The notes: generated by a model not told the origin, from the letters alone. A DNA stretch of 64,000 bases from Planctobacterium marinum (GCF_020687805.1 NZ_JAJEWQ010000008.1:94477-158476), one strand, 5' to 3'. Numbered from the stretch's first letter, positions 24,412-34,003 are shown. Numbers and translations are program-made.

Positions 24412-25641
24412 CTAGATTTGACTGTTAGTCGGGTAACTGAGTACAAACTTTGCGCCGCCCAGGTGGCTGTCTTCCACCCAGACTTTACCGTGGTGCCATT
24501 GCTGAATTCTTTTCACGGTAGCCAGTCCCAGTCCGGCACCGCCTTTGTCCCTTGTGCGGCTTTTATCAGGCCTGTAAAAGGCATCAAAGATTTTTTCCCG
24601 CAGATCCGCGGGAATGCCAGGTCCGTCGTCTTCAACTATCAGCAGAATGTCTGAGGCACTTTGCATGGCGCTAACCTGCACCTGCTGTCGGGCGTATTTT
24701 ACGGCGTTATTCAGCAGGTTTAGTACCGCGCGCTCCACAAAATGACCATCGGCGTTTAACAGTAGCGGCTGGCAGTGATTTTCAATCTGTAGTCGTTCTA
24801 TGTGGTGGGGCGGCAGAGCGCTCAGCAACGATTGCAGCATTTCATGGATAGGGATCTCGGCCACCGATAACTCGGGGGTGTGATGCTCAGACTGAGAAAA
24901 TTCCAGCATTTCCTGAGTTAACCTGCCCAGTTCGTTGAGGTCTTCTTCCATTTCCCGCTTTTGTTGTGTATCCGGTTGTGACGCCATAGCAAATTTTAAT
25001 CTGGCCAGCGGGGTTCTGAATTCGTGGGCCACTGCACTGGTGAGCTCCCGCTGATTGTTGAGCAAACTGCGCACTTGCTGACTCAAACTCGCCAAGGCCT
25101 CTGATATGACATTCAGAGAGGAAGATGCACCCAGGTCCGTGTTTTCAATTGCGCCATCGGGCTGCACTGAACGGGCTGCTTTTTCCAGTTTTTTTATATC
25201 GCGCCACAGAGGCCAGGTCCACAGAGCGACCAGCATCGCCAGCAGGGTAAAGAATATAATGCGATACCAGAGGATTTGGTTGGGCGACCGCTCAGTATGG
25301 GCAACTTTGATTTGTAAGTAGTGCAGCGGGTCCAGTTCGGTGTAGATAAAGGGGGTGTCTTCTACACCGTATGACAAAATATACCCTTGCTGTTCAAACA
25401 GCCGTTGCTGGCTGTCCGCTAAGGCCAGTTGTTGTTTGGGAATCTTGTTGGTCTGCAACGCAGAAGCCAGATTCAGCTGCCGGATATCATCTTCACTTTT
25501 GACGTAAACCAGCACCTGGGCCAGATTTTCAAGGTGCCGATTGTCGGGTTCGATTTTAAATATCAGGTTATCAAGCAGCGATGACAGGCCCACCAGAGCA
25601 ATCACAATAAACAGATAAAAGCTGATAAAGATCTTTAACAC
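24412..25641 (-). CDS. RstB-like sensor histidine kinase
   Basis: A 409-residue kinase: N-terminal helix, periplasmic domain (about 30-130), second helix (WYRIIFFTLLAMLVALWTWPLW), HAMP-like linker, HisKA with SAVAHEFRTPLARLKFAM (His about 206), N-box LNLLNNAVKYA, and G-boxes VEDDGPGIP and GGAGLGLATVKRI. It lies 22 bases after the regulator gene in a mipA-DUF3019-rstA-rstB order. The signal is unknown; the operon context suggests an envelope cue. Confidence 0.88.
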   Translation of the reverse strand: MLKIFISFYLFIVIALVGLSSLLDNLIFKIEPDNRHLENLAQVLVYVKSEDDIRQLNLASALQTNKIPKQQLALADSQQRLFEQQGYILSYGVEDTPFIYTELDPLHYLQIKVAHTERSPNQILWYRIIFFTLLAMLVALWTWPLWRDIKKLEKAARSVQPDGAIENTDLGASSSLNVISEALASLSQQVRSLLNNQRELTSAVAHEFRTPLARLKFAMASQPDTQQKREMEEDLNELGRLTQEMLEFSQSEHHTPELSVAEIPIHEMLQSLLSALPPHHIERLQIENHCQPLLLNADGHFVERAVLNLLNNAVKYARQQVQVSAMQSASDILLIVEDDGPGIPADLREKIFDAFYRPDKSRTRDKGGAGLGLATVKRIQQWHHGKVWVEDSHLGGAKFVLSYPTNSQI

Positions 25642-25663
25642 CAGATGCGCCGCTTTTTAAGAC

Positions 25664-26368
25664 CTAATCCCAGGCATCTGACACAAAGAAAAAGCCTTTG
25701 CCCCAGATGGTTTTAATGCGAAACGGGGCTTTGGCATCATCTTTGAGCTTTTTGCGCAATCTGGAAATGCGCACATCGGCGGAGCGGTCTACACCGTCGT
25801 ATTCCCGGCCAATGATTTCTTTGTACAAGGTATCCCTGTCAACCACGTTAGAGGCATTGCAGGCCAATAACCACAGCATGTCAAACTCATGGCTGGTGAG
25901 CTGGATAACTTCTTCGTTCAGGATGGTTTGCCGGGATTTTTTGTCAATGCGCAGCTTGCCAAATTGCAGCATATTGCTGTGCTGCGTAGTGACCGACTCT
26001 GTGGTTTGCCCTATGCGTCGCAGCAAGGCGTGAATGCGCGCCAGCAGGAGCCTCGGCTCCACCGGTTTAACTATGTAATCATCGGCGCCAATCTCCAACC
26101 CAATAACCTGGTCAAAGTTGTCGCCCTTTGCGGTCATAAACAATATCGGGCCGCTGTAACTGCCGCGAATTTCGCGGCACAGCGTCAGTCCGTCCTTGCC
26201 CGGTAGCATAATGTCCAGAATAACCAGGTCGGGCTCAAAAATGGCAATTTGTTTGTGCAATTCATTGCCGTTTTCCAGCGCCAGCGTCTGTATACCATTA
26301 TTGTTCAAAAACTCTTGAGTGAGTTTGCGTAACTTTTCGTCATCTTCAACCAGTATGGCTTTGTTCAT
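25664..26368 (-). CDS. RstA-like OmpR-family response regulator
   Basis: A 234-residue protein. Receiver with VEDDEKL, phospho-acceptor in LVILDIMLPGKDG (about 53), FMTAKGD and YIVKPVEP; C-terminal winged helix with LTSHEFDMLWLLA and VDRSADVRISRLRKKL. The LDIMLPGKDGLTLCR segment closely resembles E. coli RstA. It starts 1 base after the DUF3019 gene stop and is followed by its kinase, so the four genes are likely one operon. Confidence 0.92.
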   Translation of the reverse strand: MNKAILVEDDEKLRKLTQEFLNNNGIQTLALENGNELHKQIAIFEPDLVILDIMLPGKDGLTLCREIRGSYSGPILFMTAKGDNFDQVIGLEIGADDYIVKPVEPRLLLARIHALLRRIGQTTESVTTQHSNMLQFGKLRIDKKSRQTILNEEVIQLTSHEFDMLWLLACNASNVVDRDTLYKEIIGREYDGVDRSADVRISRLRKKLKDDAKAPFRIKTIWGKGFFFVSDAWD

Positions 26369-26369
26369 A

Positions 26370-26774
26370 TCAAAAAAAACTCCAGGGACTTCTGACTCGA
26401 CGTCTTTTGTTGGGCACCAGGCTTTGGATCAGTAATTTTTTGTCAAATTGTCGGGTGCCATCTACTGTGATGTGTAAATCTGCATTGTCAGCTAAGGTGA
26501 TCGGTAACTGTAACTCTGCGCTTTGACTGCGCAGGCATTGCAGCTGCTTTTTGTTTAAAAAAAAGCATATTTCCCGATGTGAATTGGCGAGTCGGGCTGG
26601 CAGGGTGACCTTAATTTGAAGACGACAAAGTTCGCCCGGCTTGTCAGTAAAACAAGTCGAGGGTGCTATCTGCCACTCAGTTGATGAGGCCTGAACCGGC
26701 AAACTCATGACTCCCCACCAAATTAATACTGGCTTTAACAGCCAGTTCCTAGAACTTATAGGTAACCCCTGCAA
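26370..26774 (-). CDS. DUF3019-family exported protein
   Basis: A 134-residue protein with an N-terminal export signal (VLIWWGVMSLPVQA). The mature part, WQIAPSTCFTDKPGELCRLQIKV to ICFFLNKKQLQC, has two Cys pairs and matches the DUF3019 pattern. It overlaps the end of the mipA gene by 26 bases and abuts rstA. Proteins of this family occur next to mipA and rstAB; a periplasmic accessory role for the sensor is plausible but untested. Confidence 0.75.
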   Translation of the reverse strand: MQGLPISSRNWLLKPVLIWWGVMSLPVQASSTEWQIAPSTCFTDKPGELCRLQIKVTLPARLANSHREICFFLNKKQLQCLRSQSAELQLPITLADNADLHITVDGTRQFDKKLLIQSLVPNKRRRVRSPWSFF

Positions 26775-27708
26775 ATGTTGTTATTGTATATTTTTTATCT
26801 ACCAGCGGACTATCGGTCATGGCGGAAGGTAAGTGGTTATAACTGGCATGCAATAACCACTGCCATTGCGCATTAATTTTCTTGTTGGCTGATACACCTA
26901 TCTGCGGAAACCAGCCAGAGCCTGCCGAGTAGTGCAGTGAGACATCTTCAATATCTCGTTCGTTAATTCCGTAATAATAATCCAACAGATCTGCACTTTT
27001 CCATGTTAACCCAATTTTACCTATGATTTTCCAGTCGCCGGTTTGCCAGTAGCGACGGTATTGGGCGTTGAGCTGTGCGCCCTGATATACGCTGCTGATA
27101 TCGTGAGCTGCGCTTAGGGTCCATTCACTAAATTCGGAATACCAGTGCAGACGAACACCGGCATCAACGGCAAGATCTCTGTCAGCGACATCAGCAGGGG
27201 ATAACTGGGTCACCAGAGAGGTTCTGTCGTTAATGGATTCCATGCCATTGTCCGGGGCTAAACCTGGCGTGGTGGTGCTGTCGACACTGTTGCTGATGTT
27301 CACGCCGTCCAGAATAAAGTTGCTGATATGACTGCGCTTAAAATCGCCATAGGCACTGTTTAGCGTGAGGTAGGTTTCCATGGCGAAATGGGGCTTTTGA
27401 ATCCACTGGTAACCCACTTCGGTATTGTCCAGATACCAGTTCTCTCCGTACCAGGCAATATCGGGAATGATCACTAAGGGTGTGTTATCACTGAGGTACA
27501 AGGGGTTGGTGCGTACACCCAGACCAAGACCAACCGCCAGATGCCATTCCCCTTGTGCCATACAATAGGACGCGTTGCAGGACGTTTCGGTCTCGTTTTG
27601 TTGGGGATCACTTGCTGTAACGCACACTGAAAAGGCTAACAGCAGTAATGCAGTTAACATCTTTATTGGCGTATTTTTAGTTAGCAAGCCGTTTGGCATA
27701 TATCTCAT
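26749..27708 (-). CDS. MipA/OmpV-family outer-membrane protein
   Basis: A 319-residue beta-barrel protein with a signal peptide (LTALLLLAFSVCVTA). The mature part shows alternating hydrophobic strands, for example WHLAVGLGLGVRTNPLY, TPLVIIPDIAWYGENWYLDN and a C-terminal TFAGVTYKF ending in aromatic Phe, typical of MipA/OmpV. MipA proteins are linked to murein metabolism or outer-membrane permeability. It is first in the mipA-DUF3019-rstA-rstB operon and could be its regulated output. Confidence 0.85.
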   Translation of the reverse strand: MRYMPNGLLTKNTPIKMLTALLLLAFSVCVTASDPQQNETETSCNASYCMAQGEWHLAVGLGLGVRTNPLYLSDNTPLVIIPDIAWYGENWYLDNTEVGYQWIQKPHFAMETYLTLNSAYGDFKRSHISNFILDGVNISNSVDSTTTPGLAPDNGMESINDRTSLVTQLSPADVADRDLAVDAGVRLHWYSEFSEWTLSAAHDISSVYQGAQLNAQYRRYWQTGDWKIIGKIGLTWKSADLLDYYYGINERDIEDVSLHYSAGSGWFPQIGVSANKKINAQWQWLLHASYNHLPSAMTDSPLVDKKYTITTFAGVTYKF

Positions 27709-27891
27709 TCAACGTAAAATCAATCACTTCGGGTGTCAGTTTATCAAAGGTCTGACAAGGCCACATCAGGCGATTACAATTAAACACAATTCTTAAGATT
27801 TTTGAACGGATTTAGTTCAGCGACAGGCATAGTATAAGCAAACAGAAATTGACTTATTTTTAACCTCTGAACCACTAATTGGGAGTTCGGT

Positions 27892-29916
27892 ATGATGAGA
27901 CATAGTTTGGCGTTGTGGGTTTCGTTATCTTTGCTAAGTGCTTGTGGCGGCAGTGATCCGGTGGCCACGCCAGAACCTGAACCCCCTGTCCCGACCGTGC
28001 CCGAGATTAACAGTGCTCAGGCAATCCCGGGAAAATTGGTACAATCGAGTGCTGCTTCATTTGAACGCTACCTTAAAAATGGGATTTACAGCCGTTCTGC
28101 CGGCAACGGCGTAGACTCCACAGATAATCCTCCCCCTGTACCGACTCTGGAGTTTGGTGAAGGGTCCGGTGACAGAAGTTTTTCACAGACGAATACCGCG
28201 GAAGCGGGAGTCGATGAAGCGGATCGCATTGAATACAATGGGGATTTTCTGTTTATCGCCACTCAGCCTGTCTGGAACGGCACCCAAATGTCTTCACCTG
28301 GTGTCAGGGTAATGCAGCGCAATGCAGATTTTAGTATGAGCCAGGTAAATGACATTGCCGTGGAATCGGACAATGCCAATATCAATGGTATGTATCTGTA
28401 CCAGGACAATTTGTCAGTGGTATCCAGTGGCTATCCTTTTATGACGTTGATGGACATTGCCACTACCAGTTTGTTTGCGCCACACGGCGGCTGGCGCAAC
28501 AGCGTCGAAGTTAACTTTTTTGATGTTAGCACCCCGGCAGAAGCCAGCGAAATCAATGAGATATCCGTGGATGGTTGGCTGGTGGCCAGTCGCAGAATAG
28601 GCCAATATGTTTATCTGGTTACCGCTTACAATCCCTATGTGGAGCTGCCGCACCCCTATCCGGAAGATGATGCCCAGCGCATTGCCAATTACCAATACCT
28701 GCAATCCGTGGCGATGACGGATCTCATGCCAGACATCAGAGTTAACGGAGTGGCCAGCGAAATGAACGCCCCTGAGGACTGCTACATTCCTGAGCAGGCC
28801 ACAGAAGCAGATGGCTACGCTAACCTGATTACGGTAACCCGCATCAACGTTAATCAGAGTCAGGATGTGCAGTCTATCTGTATGAGTACCTATGCAGATA
28901 TCAGCTATATGTCTACCGAAAGTCTGTATCTCGCGGCACACCTTGATGATGGCATGGCGCTGCATAAAATTGATGTGGCTGAGCAATTTAGTTACGCCGC
29001 ATCCGGTGAAGTTTCCGGCTATTTATGGGGACGAGATGGTACACCGCAATTGCGTATGAGTGAGGCGGACGGTTACTTTCGCATTGTTACCAGTCAGTGG
29101 ACTGACGAAGGGCCCGTGCATCAACTCAGTGTCTTGCAACAAGATGCAGATGCGTTGCAATTAGTGGCGCAATTACCCAATGATGAGCAACCGGAAGCCA
29201 TAGGCAAACCCAACGAAGATATTTATGCAGTCAGGTTTATTCAGGACAGGGCTTATATTGTAACGTTTGAGCGTATCGACCCGCTCTATGTCATTGATTT
29301 ATCGTCACCTACTGCTCCTTTTGTGGCGGGTGCCCTGGAAGTCCCCGGATTTTCCTCTTATTTACACCCATTGGATAATGGCTATTTGCTAGGTGTTGGA
29401 CAGGACGTTGAAGAAATGGATCTTCCCGGCACAGGTGAAACTCCCAGAACAATCCCGGTAACCACTGGTGTTAAAGTTAGTCTGTTTGATGTCAGTGATC
29501 CGGCGAATCCAACGGAGTTGTCCAGTGTGTCATTTGAGGATACCTACACCCCGGTGGAATATGATTACAAAGCACTATCTGTGCTGCAAACCGGCAGTCA
29601 GTATCAGTTTGCGATGCCACTGGAAGCCTGGCTGGAGACCGAAGTGGAGGGTGATACGGGGAGTGGAGACGAAGCAGAAACCACTACCATCTGGATGCCG
29701 CACAATAGCCTGCTCATGCTGGATGTAAATGCGAATAGTGGCGCCGGCGACATGCAGGTGGTTAATCGCATGACGGTGGAAAATGACCCCGAAGCCTATG
29801 TCTGGAGTGGCGAAGATCGCAGCGTGATCCACGGAGAAAACGTTTTCTACGTGCATGGTAACCAGGTATGGCACAGTCTCTGGGCTGATTCGGCTGAAGT
29901 GACAGGTCCCTATTAA
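27892..29916 (+). CDS. Beta-propeller lipoprotein
   Basis: A 674-residue protein with a lipoprotein signal (LLSACGGSD; Cys about 18), a Pro-rich linker (TPEPEPPVPTVPE), then a large domain starting at SFSQTNTAEAGVDEADRIEYNGDFLFI. This start is characteristic of the C-terminal beta-propeller family of secreted proteins (pfam Beta_propel). Function of the family is not established. It is monocistronic and divergent from mipA. Confidence 0.8.
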   Translation: MMRHSLALWVSLSLLSACGGSDPVATPEPEPPVPTVPEINSAQAIPGKLVQSSAASFERYLKNGIYSRSAGNGVDSTDNPPPVPTLEFGEGSGDRSFSQTNTAEAGVDEADRIEYNGDFLFIATQPVWNGTQMSSPGVRVMQRNADFSMSQVNDIAVESDNANINGMYLYQDNLSVVSSGYPFMTLMDIATTSLFAPHGGWRNSVEVNFFDVSTPAEASEINEISVDGWLVASRRIGQYVYLVTAYNPYVELPHPYPEDDAQRIANYQYLQSVAMTDLMPDIRVNGVASEMNAPEDCYIPEQATEADGYANLITVTRINVNQSQDVQSICMSTYADISYMSTESLYLAAHLDDGMALHKIDVAEQFSYAASGEVSGYLWGRDGTPQLRMSEADGYFRIVTSQWTDEGPVHQLSVLQQDADALQLVAQLPNDEQPEAIGKPNEDIYAVRFIQDRAYIVTFERIDPLYVIDLSSPTAPFVAGALEVPGFSSYLHPLDNGYLLGVGQDVEEMDLPGTGETPRTIPVTTGVKVSLFDVSDPANPTELSSVSFEDTYTPVEYDYKALSVLQTGSQYQFAMPLEAWLETEVEGDTGSGDEAETTTIWMPHNSLLMLDVNANSGAGDMQVVNRMTVENDPEAYVWSGEDRSVIHGENVFYVHGNQVWHSLWADSAEVTGPY

Positions 29917-29947
29917 CCTTTTGTCAAAATGTGGTTATGATTGCACC

Positions 29948-29968
29948 GTTATGTTCTTGTAACATAAC
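29948..29968. promoter_or_regulatory. Inverted repeat, possible operator
   Basis: GTTATGTT, spacer CTTGT, AACATAAC forms a perfect 8-bp inverted repeat directly followed by TATATAATAATG, which could be a -10 region. It lies 200 bases before the acetolactate-synthase-like gene and after the lipoprotein gene. Binding protein unknown; a terminator is less likely because no T run follows. Confidence 0.35.
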
Positions 29969-30175
29969 TATATAATAATGCTTGATTACCTAGGGTATAG
30001 ACGACACACGGAAGTGATGTCTTTAGTGCGCCAGGCCGGTGTTGCTCAATTCATCGAAAAAAACGAATAGTTTCATTCATTTTAATCACTTTAAAACCCA
30101 CAGCTTAGTCTCCAAACTACTATACTCAAGTGCGAAAGTTGGTTTCTCACGTTGAAACAGTATTTTGGAGAATAC

Positions 30176-31816
30176 ATGAAAGCATCTGACTTGTTTGTGA
30201 AAGCCCTTGAAGCCGAGGGCGTGGAATATATCTTTGGGATTCCAGGAGAAGAAAACCTGGATTTGCTGGAATCGCTGCGTGACTCATCAATCAAACTGAT
30301 CCTGACCCGACACGAACAAGGGGCTGGTTTTATGGCGGCTACCTACGGTCGCTTAACCGGAAAAGTGGGTGTCTGTTTATCAACCCTGGGGCCTGGCGCC
30401 ACTAACCTGGTGACTCCCGCCGCTTACGCGCAACTGGGTGCGATGCCGATGCTGGTGATCACCGGGCAAAAGCCGATAAAAACCAGCAAACAAGGGCGCT
30501 TTCAGGTAATAGACGTAGTGGACATGATGCGCCCCATTACCAAATATACCACTCAGGTGGTGAGTGGCGACCGGATTCCATCGGTAGTGCGCGAAGCTTT
30601 CCGTCTGGCTCACGAAGAACGTCCCGGAGCCGTGCATATTGAATTGCCGGAAGATATTGCTGCAGAAATCACCCTGCAACCCTTGATCAGTGCCAGTGTG
30701 GCCCGTCGGCCTATCGCTGAATACAAGGCCATCAATCGTGCCGTTGAGATGATTGAAGCGGCCAAATCTCCGGTGTTACTGATTGGTGCGGGAGCTAATC
30801 GTAAACTCACCAGTAAGATGCTCACCGAGTTCGTGGACAAAACCGGTATTCCCTATATCACCACACAAATGGGTAAAGGTGTTTTGGATGAACATGGTCC
30901 TCTGTTTTTGGGTAACACCGCGTTATCTGACGGTGACTTTGTGCACAGAGCTATTAATGCCGCTGATCTGATCATCAATGTGGGCCACGATGTCGTGGAG
31001 AAACCACCGTTTTTTATGAAGCCGGGCGGCAGTAAGGTGATCCATGTTAACTTTGCCGGTGCGTCGGTAGACCCTGTGTACTTCCCGCAACTGGAAGTCA
31101 CCGGCGATATAGCCAACAGCATCTGGCAGATCAAAGAACAGATCAACAAACAGGACTCCTGGGATTTCAGCTTTTTCCGCAAGGTACACAACGCCTATGT
31201 GGCGCACCGCAGTGAATCGGAAAATGACGACCGTTTCCCGATTTTACCAGAGCGTTTTGTGCGGGATGTGCGTGAAGCCATGCCCAAAAATGGCATAGTG
31301 ACGCTGGATAACGGGGTGTACAAAATCTGGTTTGCCCGCAATTATCCGGCGGCCTTTCCCAATACCCTGTTGTTAGATAATGCGTTGGCCACCATGGGAG
31401 CCGGTTTACCTTCCGCGATGGCGGCAAAAATGGTGCATCCGGACAGACCGGTGATCACCGTGTGTGGTGACGGCGGCTTTATGATGAACTCGCAGGAACT
31501 GGAAACGGCGGTGCGACTGAACCTGCATATCGTGGTGCTGATCCTGCGGGATGACGCCTACGGCATGATCAAATGGAAGCAGGCCCATATGGAATTTGAA
31601 AATTTTGGTCTGGATTACGGCAACCCGGATTTTGTGAAATACGTGGAGAGCTATGGTGGTAAGGGCTGGCGCGTGGAATCAGCGGCAGAGTTGTTGCCGC
31701 AACTGAAACACTGTCTGGAAGAGCCGGCCGTGCATTTAATTGATGTACCGGTTGATTACAGCCTGAATGACCAGACGTTAAATAAAACCATCAAAGAACT
31801 GAGCAGCAAAATTTAA
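30176..31816 (+). CDS. ThDP-dependent enzyme, catabolic acetolactate-synthase-like
   Basis: A 546-residue protein from the ATG at 30176 (GGAG 6 bases ahead). It has the three ThDP-enzyme domains: N-terminal PYR domain with FGIPGEENLDLLESL and catalytic Glu in TRHEQGAGFMA, central domain, and C-terminal PP domain with CGDGGFMMNSQELETAV and RDDAYGMIKWKQ. The MIKWKQ stretch resembles catabolic acetolactate synthases. No small regulatory (IlvN/IlvH) subunit gene is nearby; an aldehyde dehydrogenase gene follows after 9 bases. The real product may be acetolactate or another acyloin or aldehyde. Confidence 0.85.
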   Translation: MKASDLFVKALEAEGVEYIFGIPGEENLDLLESLRDSSIKLILTRHEQGAGFMAATYGRLTGKVGVCLSTLGPGATNLVTPAAYAQLGAMPMLVITGQKPIKTSKQGRFQVIDVVDMMRPITKYTTQVVSGDRIPSVVREAFRLAHEERPGAVHIELPEDIAAEITLQPLISASVARRPIAEYKAINRAVEMIEAAKSPVLLIGAGANRKLTSKMLTEFVDKTGIPYITTQMGKGVLDEHGPLFLGNTALSDGDFVHRAINAADLIINVGHDVVEKPPFFMKPGGSKVIHVNFAGASVDPVYFPQLEVTGDIANSIWQIKEQINKQDSWDFSFFRKVHNAYVAHRSESENDDRFPILPERFVRDVREAMPKNGIVTLDNGVYKIWFARNYPAAFPNTLLLDNALATMGAGLPSAMAAKMVHPDRPVITVCGDGGFMMNSQELETAVRLNLHIVVLILRDDAYGMIKWKQAHMEFENFGLDYGNPDFVKYVESYGGKGWRVESAAELLPQLKHCLEEPAVHLIDVPVDYSLNDQTLNKTIKELSSKI

Positions 31817-31825
31817 GGAGGTTTC

Positions 31826-33265
31826 ATGAGTCAGGCATTAGCAGAGCACTACCCCTATTATCTTGCCAACAAGGCCGTTTACGCCAATAAAGACCTGGTG
31901 GTGACTAACAAATACACCGGTGAGGCCGCCACACACGTGGCCATGGCCGATGCCAGTGTTATCGACAAGGCCATTGCCGCCGCTGACGCCAGTCAAAAAG
32001 CACTGCGCAAAATGACGCCTTATGAGCGTCAGGACATACTGAACCATTGTGTTAAACGCTTCCAGGAGCGCTTTGAAGAATTGGCTTATGCACTTTGTAT
32101 CGAAGCCGGTAAGCCCATCAAAGACGCCAGAGGCGAAGTTACCCGTTTGATAGACACCTTCCGCATCGCAGCCGAAGAAGCGGTGCGCATGGAAGGACAT
32201 GTAATGAATCTGGAGATTACCCCCAGAGCGAAAGGCTATCAGGGCATGTATAAACCTGTGCCTATTGGCCCCTGTTCCTTTATTTCGCCCTTTAACTTTC
32301 CGTTAAACCTGACTGCCCACAAGGTGGCACCGGCAATCGCGGTGGGTTGTCCGTTTGTGTTAAAGCCAGCCAGCCGCACGCCAATCGGGGCCATTATCAT
32401 TGGCGAAATTCTGGCAGAAACGGATTTACCTGAAGGCGCGTTTTCGATTTTACCCTGCAGTCGTGATGGTGCAGACCTGTTTACTACCGATGATCGCTTT
32501 AAGTTGCTCAGCTTTACCGGTTCTCCCGGTGTGGGTTGGGATTTAAAAGCGAAATCCGGTAAAAAACCCGTGGTACTGGAGCTGGGCGGTAATGCCGCTT
32601 GTGTGGTGGATGAAGATACCGACCTGGATGACGCCATTGAGCGCATTATCTTTGGCGCCTATTATCAGTCTGGCCAGAGTTGCATCAGTGTACAGCGGGT
32701 GATTGTGCACAGCTCCTTATATGAGGAATTCAAAACCCGTTATGTAGAAAAGGTGCGTAACCTGGTGCATGGTGATCCCCTCAACGAGGACACCTTTATC
32801 GGCCCCATGATTTCTGAATCAGAAGCCAAACGCCTTGAAGGCTGGATCAATGAAGCCCGCGAGGACGGAGCCAAAGTGTTGTGCGGTGGTAGTCGCGATG
32901 GTGCTATGTTGCAGGCTACTGTTATCGAGGGGGCTCCTTCAGATAGCAATATCAATGCAGAAGAAGCCTTTGGTCCTGTGTCTATCATCAGCTCGTTTGA
33001 TGATTTTGACGCTGCACTGGAAGAAGTGAACAACAGTCAGTTTGGCTTGCAGGCCGGAATTTTCACTCGCGACCTGTACAAAGCTCATAAAGCCTGGGAC
33101 ACCCTGGATGTGGGCGGCGTAGTGATCGGAGACGTGCCCAGTTGGCGGGTAGACAACATGCCTTATGGCGGTGTGAAAGAATCCGGACTGGGTCGCGAAG
33201 GCGTAAAATTTGCCATGGAAGACATGACCGAGTTACGCCTGATGGTGATCAGAACCCCCCAGTAA
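31826..33265 (+). CDS. NAD(P)-dependent aldehyde dehydrogenase
   Basis: A 479-residue ALDH-superfamily protein with a strong AAGGAGG ribosome site. Motifs: FISPFNFPLNL, nucleotide-binding FTGSPGVGW, general-base Glu in LELGGN (about 252) and catalytic Cys in SGQSCISVQR (about 286). It is co-transcribed with the ThDP enzyme, so it probably oxidises an aldehyde made by, or competing with, that enzyme. The substrate cannot be told from sequence alone. Confidence 0.9.
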   Translation: MSQALAEHYPYYLANKAVYANKDLVVTNKYTGEAATHVAMADASVIDKAIAAADASQKALRKMTPYERQDILNHCVKRFQERFEELAYALCIEAGKPIKDARGEVTRLIDTFRIAAEEAVRMEGHVMNLEITPRAKGYQGMYKPVPIGPCSFISPFNFPLNLTAHKVAPAIAVGCPFVLKPASRTPIGAIIIGEILAETDLPEGAFSILPCSRDGADLFTTDDRFKLLSFTGSPGVGWDLKAKSGKKPVVLELGGNAACVVDEDTDLDDAIERIIFGAYYQSGQSCISVQRVIVHSSLYEEFKTRYVEKVRNLVHGDPLNEDTFIGPMISESEAKRLEGWINEAREDGAKVLCGGSRDGAMLQATVIEGAPSDSNINAEEAFGPVSIISSFDDFDAALEEVNNSQFGLQAGIFTRDLYKAHKAWDTLDVGGVVIGDVPSWRVDNMPYGGVKESGLGREGVKFAMEDMTELRLMVIRTPQ

Positions 33266-33302
33266 GTCTTAACGTTCAAGGGGGCAGCGTTCAAGGGGGA
33301 GA

Positions 33303-33349
33303 GTCGTTGAAAACAGTTGGCATACGATGGCTAACTGTTTTTAGCGAAT
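33303..33349 (+). repeat. Imperfect 47-bp direct repeat, left copy
   Basis: This copy starts GTCGTTGAAAACAGTTGG and ends TTTTTAGCGAAT. It matches the copy at 34004-34050 at about 37 of 47 positions. Each copy contains inverted arms (GAAAACAGTT / AACTGTTTTTA). The two copies bracket the parDE pair. Just upstream (33272-33300) CGTTCAAGGGGG is itself repeated twice. Confidence 0.65.
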
Positions 33350-33360
33350 CTGGCCTATGC

Positions 33361-33660
33361 TTATCCAAAGCGAATAGGATTAACATCCATATTCTTATGC
33401 AAAATACGAATAATCAGGATTTCCTGGCTATCCGTTTGTTGGTAAAAAATTACGTGACCACCTTGGGGAAACTTTCTATAGCCATCTCTTATCTCGTCAC
33501 AGCGCCTACCGAGGACAGGGTTTTCCGACAACATCCAAAAGGATTCATCGAACTGTTTTAAATACAGGTTACGCTGCTCTTTGCCCCATTTTCGCTGTGT
33601 AAACAAAGCGATATCTTTTAAATCGGCTTTAGCGCTCACCGTTAATTTAAAAGGCTTCAC
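33361..33660 (-). CDS. parE: ParE/RelE-superfamily toxin
   Basis: A 99-residue protein of the RelE/ParE fold: KLTVSAKADLKDIALFTQRKWG at the N-terminus, then a central ENPVLGRRCDEIRDGYRKFPQGGHVIFYQ and C-terminal ILIIRILHKNMD. This arrangement matches ParE toxins, which poison DNA gyrase. It overlaps the antitoxin gene by 4 bases, the usual coupled order with antitoxin first. Confidence 0.88.
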   Translation of the reverse strand: MKPFKLTVSAKADLKDIALFTQRKWGKEQRNLYLKQFDESFWMLSENPVLGRRCDEIRDGYRKFPQGGHVIFYQQTDSQEILIIRILHKNMDVNPIRFG

Positions 33661-33899
33661 TCTTTTAACTCACCGTCTAATTCTGTTATCAAATCATCAA
33701 GGTCGTAATCACTTACACCGCTTTCCTCACCAGCTACAAGTAATTGCCGTAGAGTGTTTAATTTGGTTTCCTGTGTCTCGAGTAAGCGAAGAGCCGAGCG
33801 AATGACCTCACTCGCTGAGCCATATCGACCACTTTGAATTTGATTAGCAATAAAACTATCAAAATGGTCACCAAGAGTGATGCTGGTATTTTTAGCCAT
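33657..33899 (-). CDS. parD: ParD-family antitoxin
   Basis: An 80-residue protein with an N-terminal ribbon-helix-helix (NTSITLGDHFDSFIANQIQSGRYGSASEVIRSALRLLE) and an acidic C-terminal tail (DYDLDDLITELDGELKE) that would wrap the toxin. It is first in the two-gene operon and expected to repress its own promoter. An AT-rich stretch with TATATT and TACC/GGTA repeats lies upstream at about 33910-33945. Confidence 0.88.
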   Translation of the reverse strand: MAKNTSITLGDHFDSFIANQIQSGRYGSASEVIRSALRLLETQETKLNTLRQLLVAGEESGVSDYDLDDLITELDGELKE

Positions 33900-34003
33900 A
33901 AAGATTCCCCAAGTACCAATATATACCTAATTATGGTATCGCTGCAGGGTAAGTCAAGAGCCGACGCCAACCGCATGAATTCAATGTTGTTGAAGTGTTT
34001 AGA

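Noticed and set aside
28414..28986. 190-codon open frame antisense to the beta-propeller lipoprotein gene
   Set aside because: It lies wholly inside a well-supported gene on the other strand, and its sequence has no domain character.
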